From the NCBI GenBank assembly GCA_029338675.1, contig JAQYAV010000103.1, forward strand, positions 56,768 through 120,767: a stretch of DNA of 64,000 nucleotides, given 5' to 3'. This DNA comes from Lachnospiraceae bacterium (GTDB lineage: Bacteria > Bacillota > Clostridia > Lachnospirales > Lachnospiraceae). Shown here piece after piece: positions 63,765-64,000 of this stretch. The notes below the pieces were generated by a model. It was not told the origin of the DNA. It saw only the letters and a program-made list of their open reading frames with translations, and made no database searches. Each line of letters begins with the position of its first letter. Positions within the stretch are counted from its first letter, which is position 1. Made by a program: the position numbers and the translations under genes.

Positions 63765-63888
63765 TATATGGAAATAATACTATATAATATTAATACCATA
63801 TAAAAATAATTCTATATAAAAATAATACTATACGAAAATAATTCTATACAAAAATATTTCTATATAAAAATAATACTATATAATTATT
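63765..63888. repeat. Seven tandem 16-bp repeats (plus a partial)
   Basis: tatataaaaataatac-type units start at 63765, 63781, 63797, 63813, 63829, 63845 and 63861, with a partial eighth. The stretch 63,615-64,000 holds the start region of the FliD-like gene, this array, and a possible gene start at the right edge; nothing else was seen. Confidence 0.9.
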
Positions 63889-64000
63889 ATAAAATATTCT
63901 AATTATAGATTTTTACAATTTTATTATATAAGCTGGAGGCAAGTATTGATAAAAATATTATTTTGCAAGATGCGTTAAATTTAAAAAAGAAATTATCGAT

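Overview
The window looks like a low-GC Gram-positive chromosome from the Clostridia, most probably a Lachnospiraceae-type bacterium. The evidence is the very AT-rich DNA, AGGAGG-type ribosome binding sites, consensus sigma-A promoters, sporulation-family genes (yqfC, yqfD, a BofC-like protein), the Pta-AckA pair, and a long mreC-mreD-pbp2-minC-minD-rodA-mgsA-dac cluster typical of that group. I cannot name the genus. No rRNA, tRNA, CRISPR array or insertion sequence was seen; nearly everything is core housekeeping DNA.

Left half (1-31,290): every gene is on the + strand. In order there is a 5'-truncated L,D-transpeptidase, punA, metH, ilvN-ilvC, an anti-sigma-like membrane protein, polA-coaE, a long FtsA-like ATPase, pta, ackA, rpmF, yqfC-yqfD-phoH, ybeY with a DUF3048 lipoprotein, a BofC-like protein, two FAD proteins, proB-DUF896-fau-proA, a MoxR AAA ATPase with a VWA/CoxE partner, a patatin, a cytidylate-kinase-like protein and a HAD phosphatase.

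Right half (31,310-63,614): every gene is on the - strand. Read in transcription direction from the right there is a FliD-like small protein, a YugP-type Zn protease, a MATE exporter, rsmH, a LysM protein under an SOS-type promoter, miaB-sulP-mutS-mutL-miaA, a methionine gamma-lyase-family protein, DUF4321, radC-mreC-mreD-pbp2-minC-minD-rodA-mgsA-dac, an HlyD-like protein, yggS-sepF-divIVA-like, aroB-lspA-rluD and a Xer recombinase. The - strand is therefore mainly an envelope, elongation, division-site and mismatch-repair region.

The two halves converge at about 31.3 kb, exactly where a XerS-like tyrosine recombinase sits. A 34-bp inverted repeat with dif-like architecture lies in its leader. 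My best hypothesis is that this is the replication terminus with a single-recombinase Xer/dif module. Other notable structure includes an apparent triple LexA operator on a LysM gene that has no lexA beside it, several unrelated 15-17 bp AT-rich tandem arrays confined to intergenic gaps of the right half (one built from copies of a terminator arm), and long Asn-rich linkers in several proteins, including MutL.
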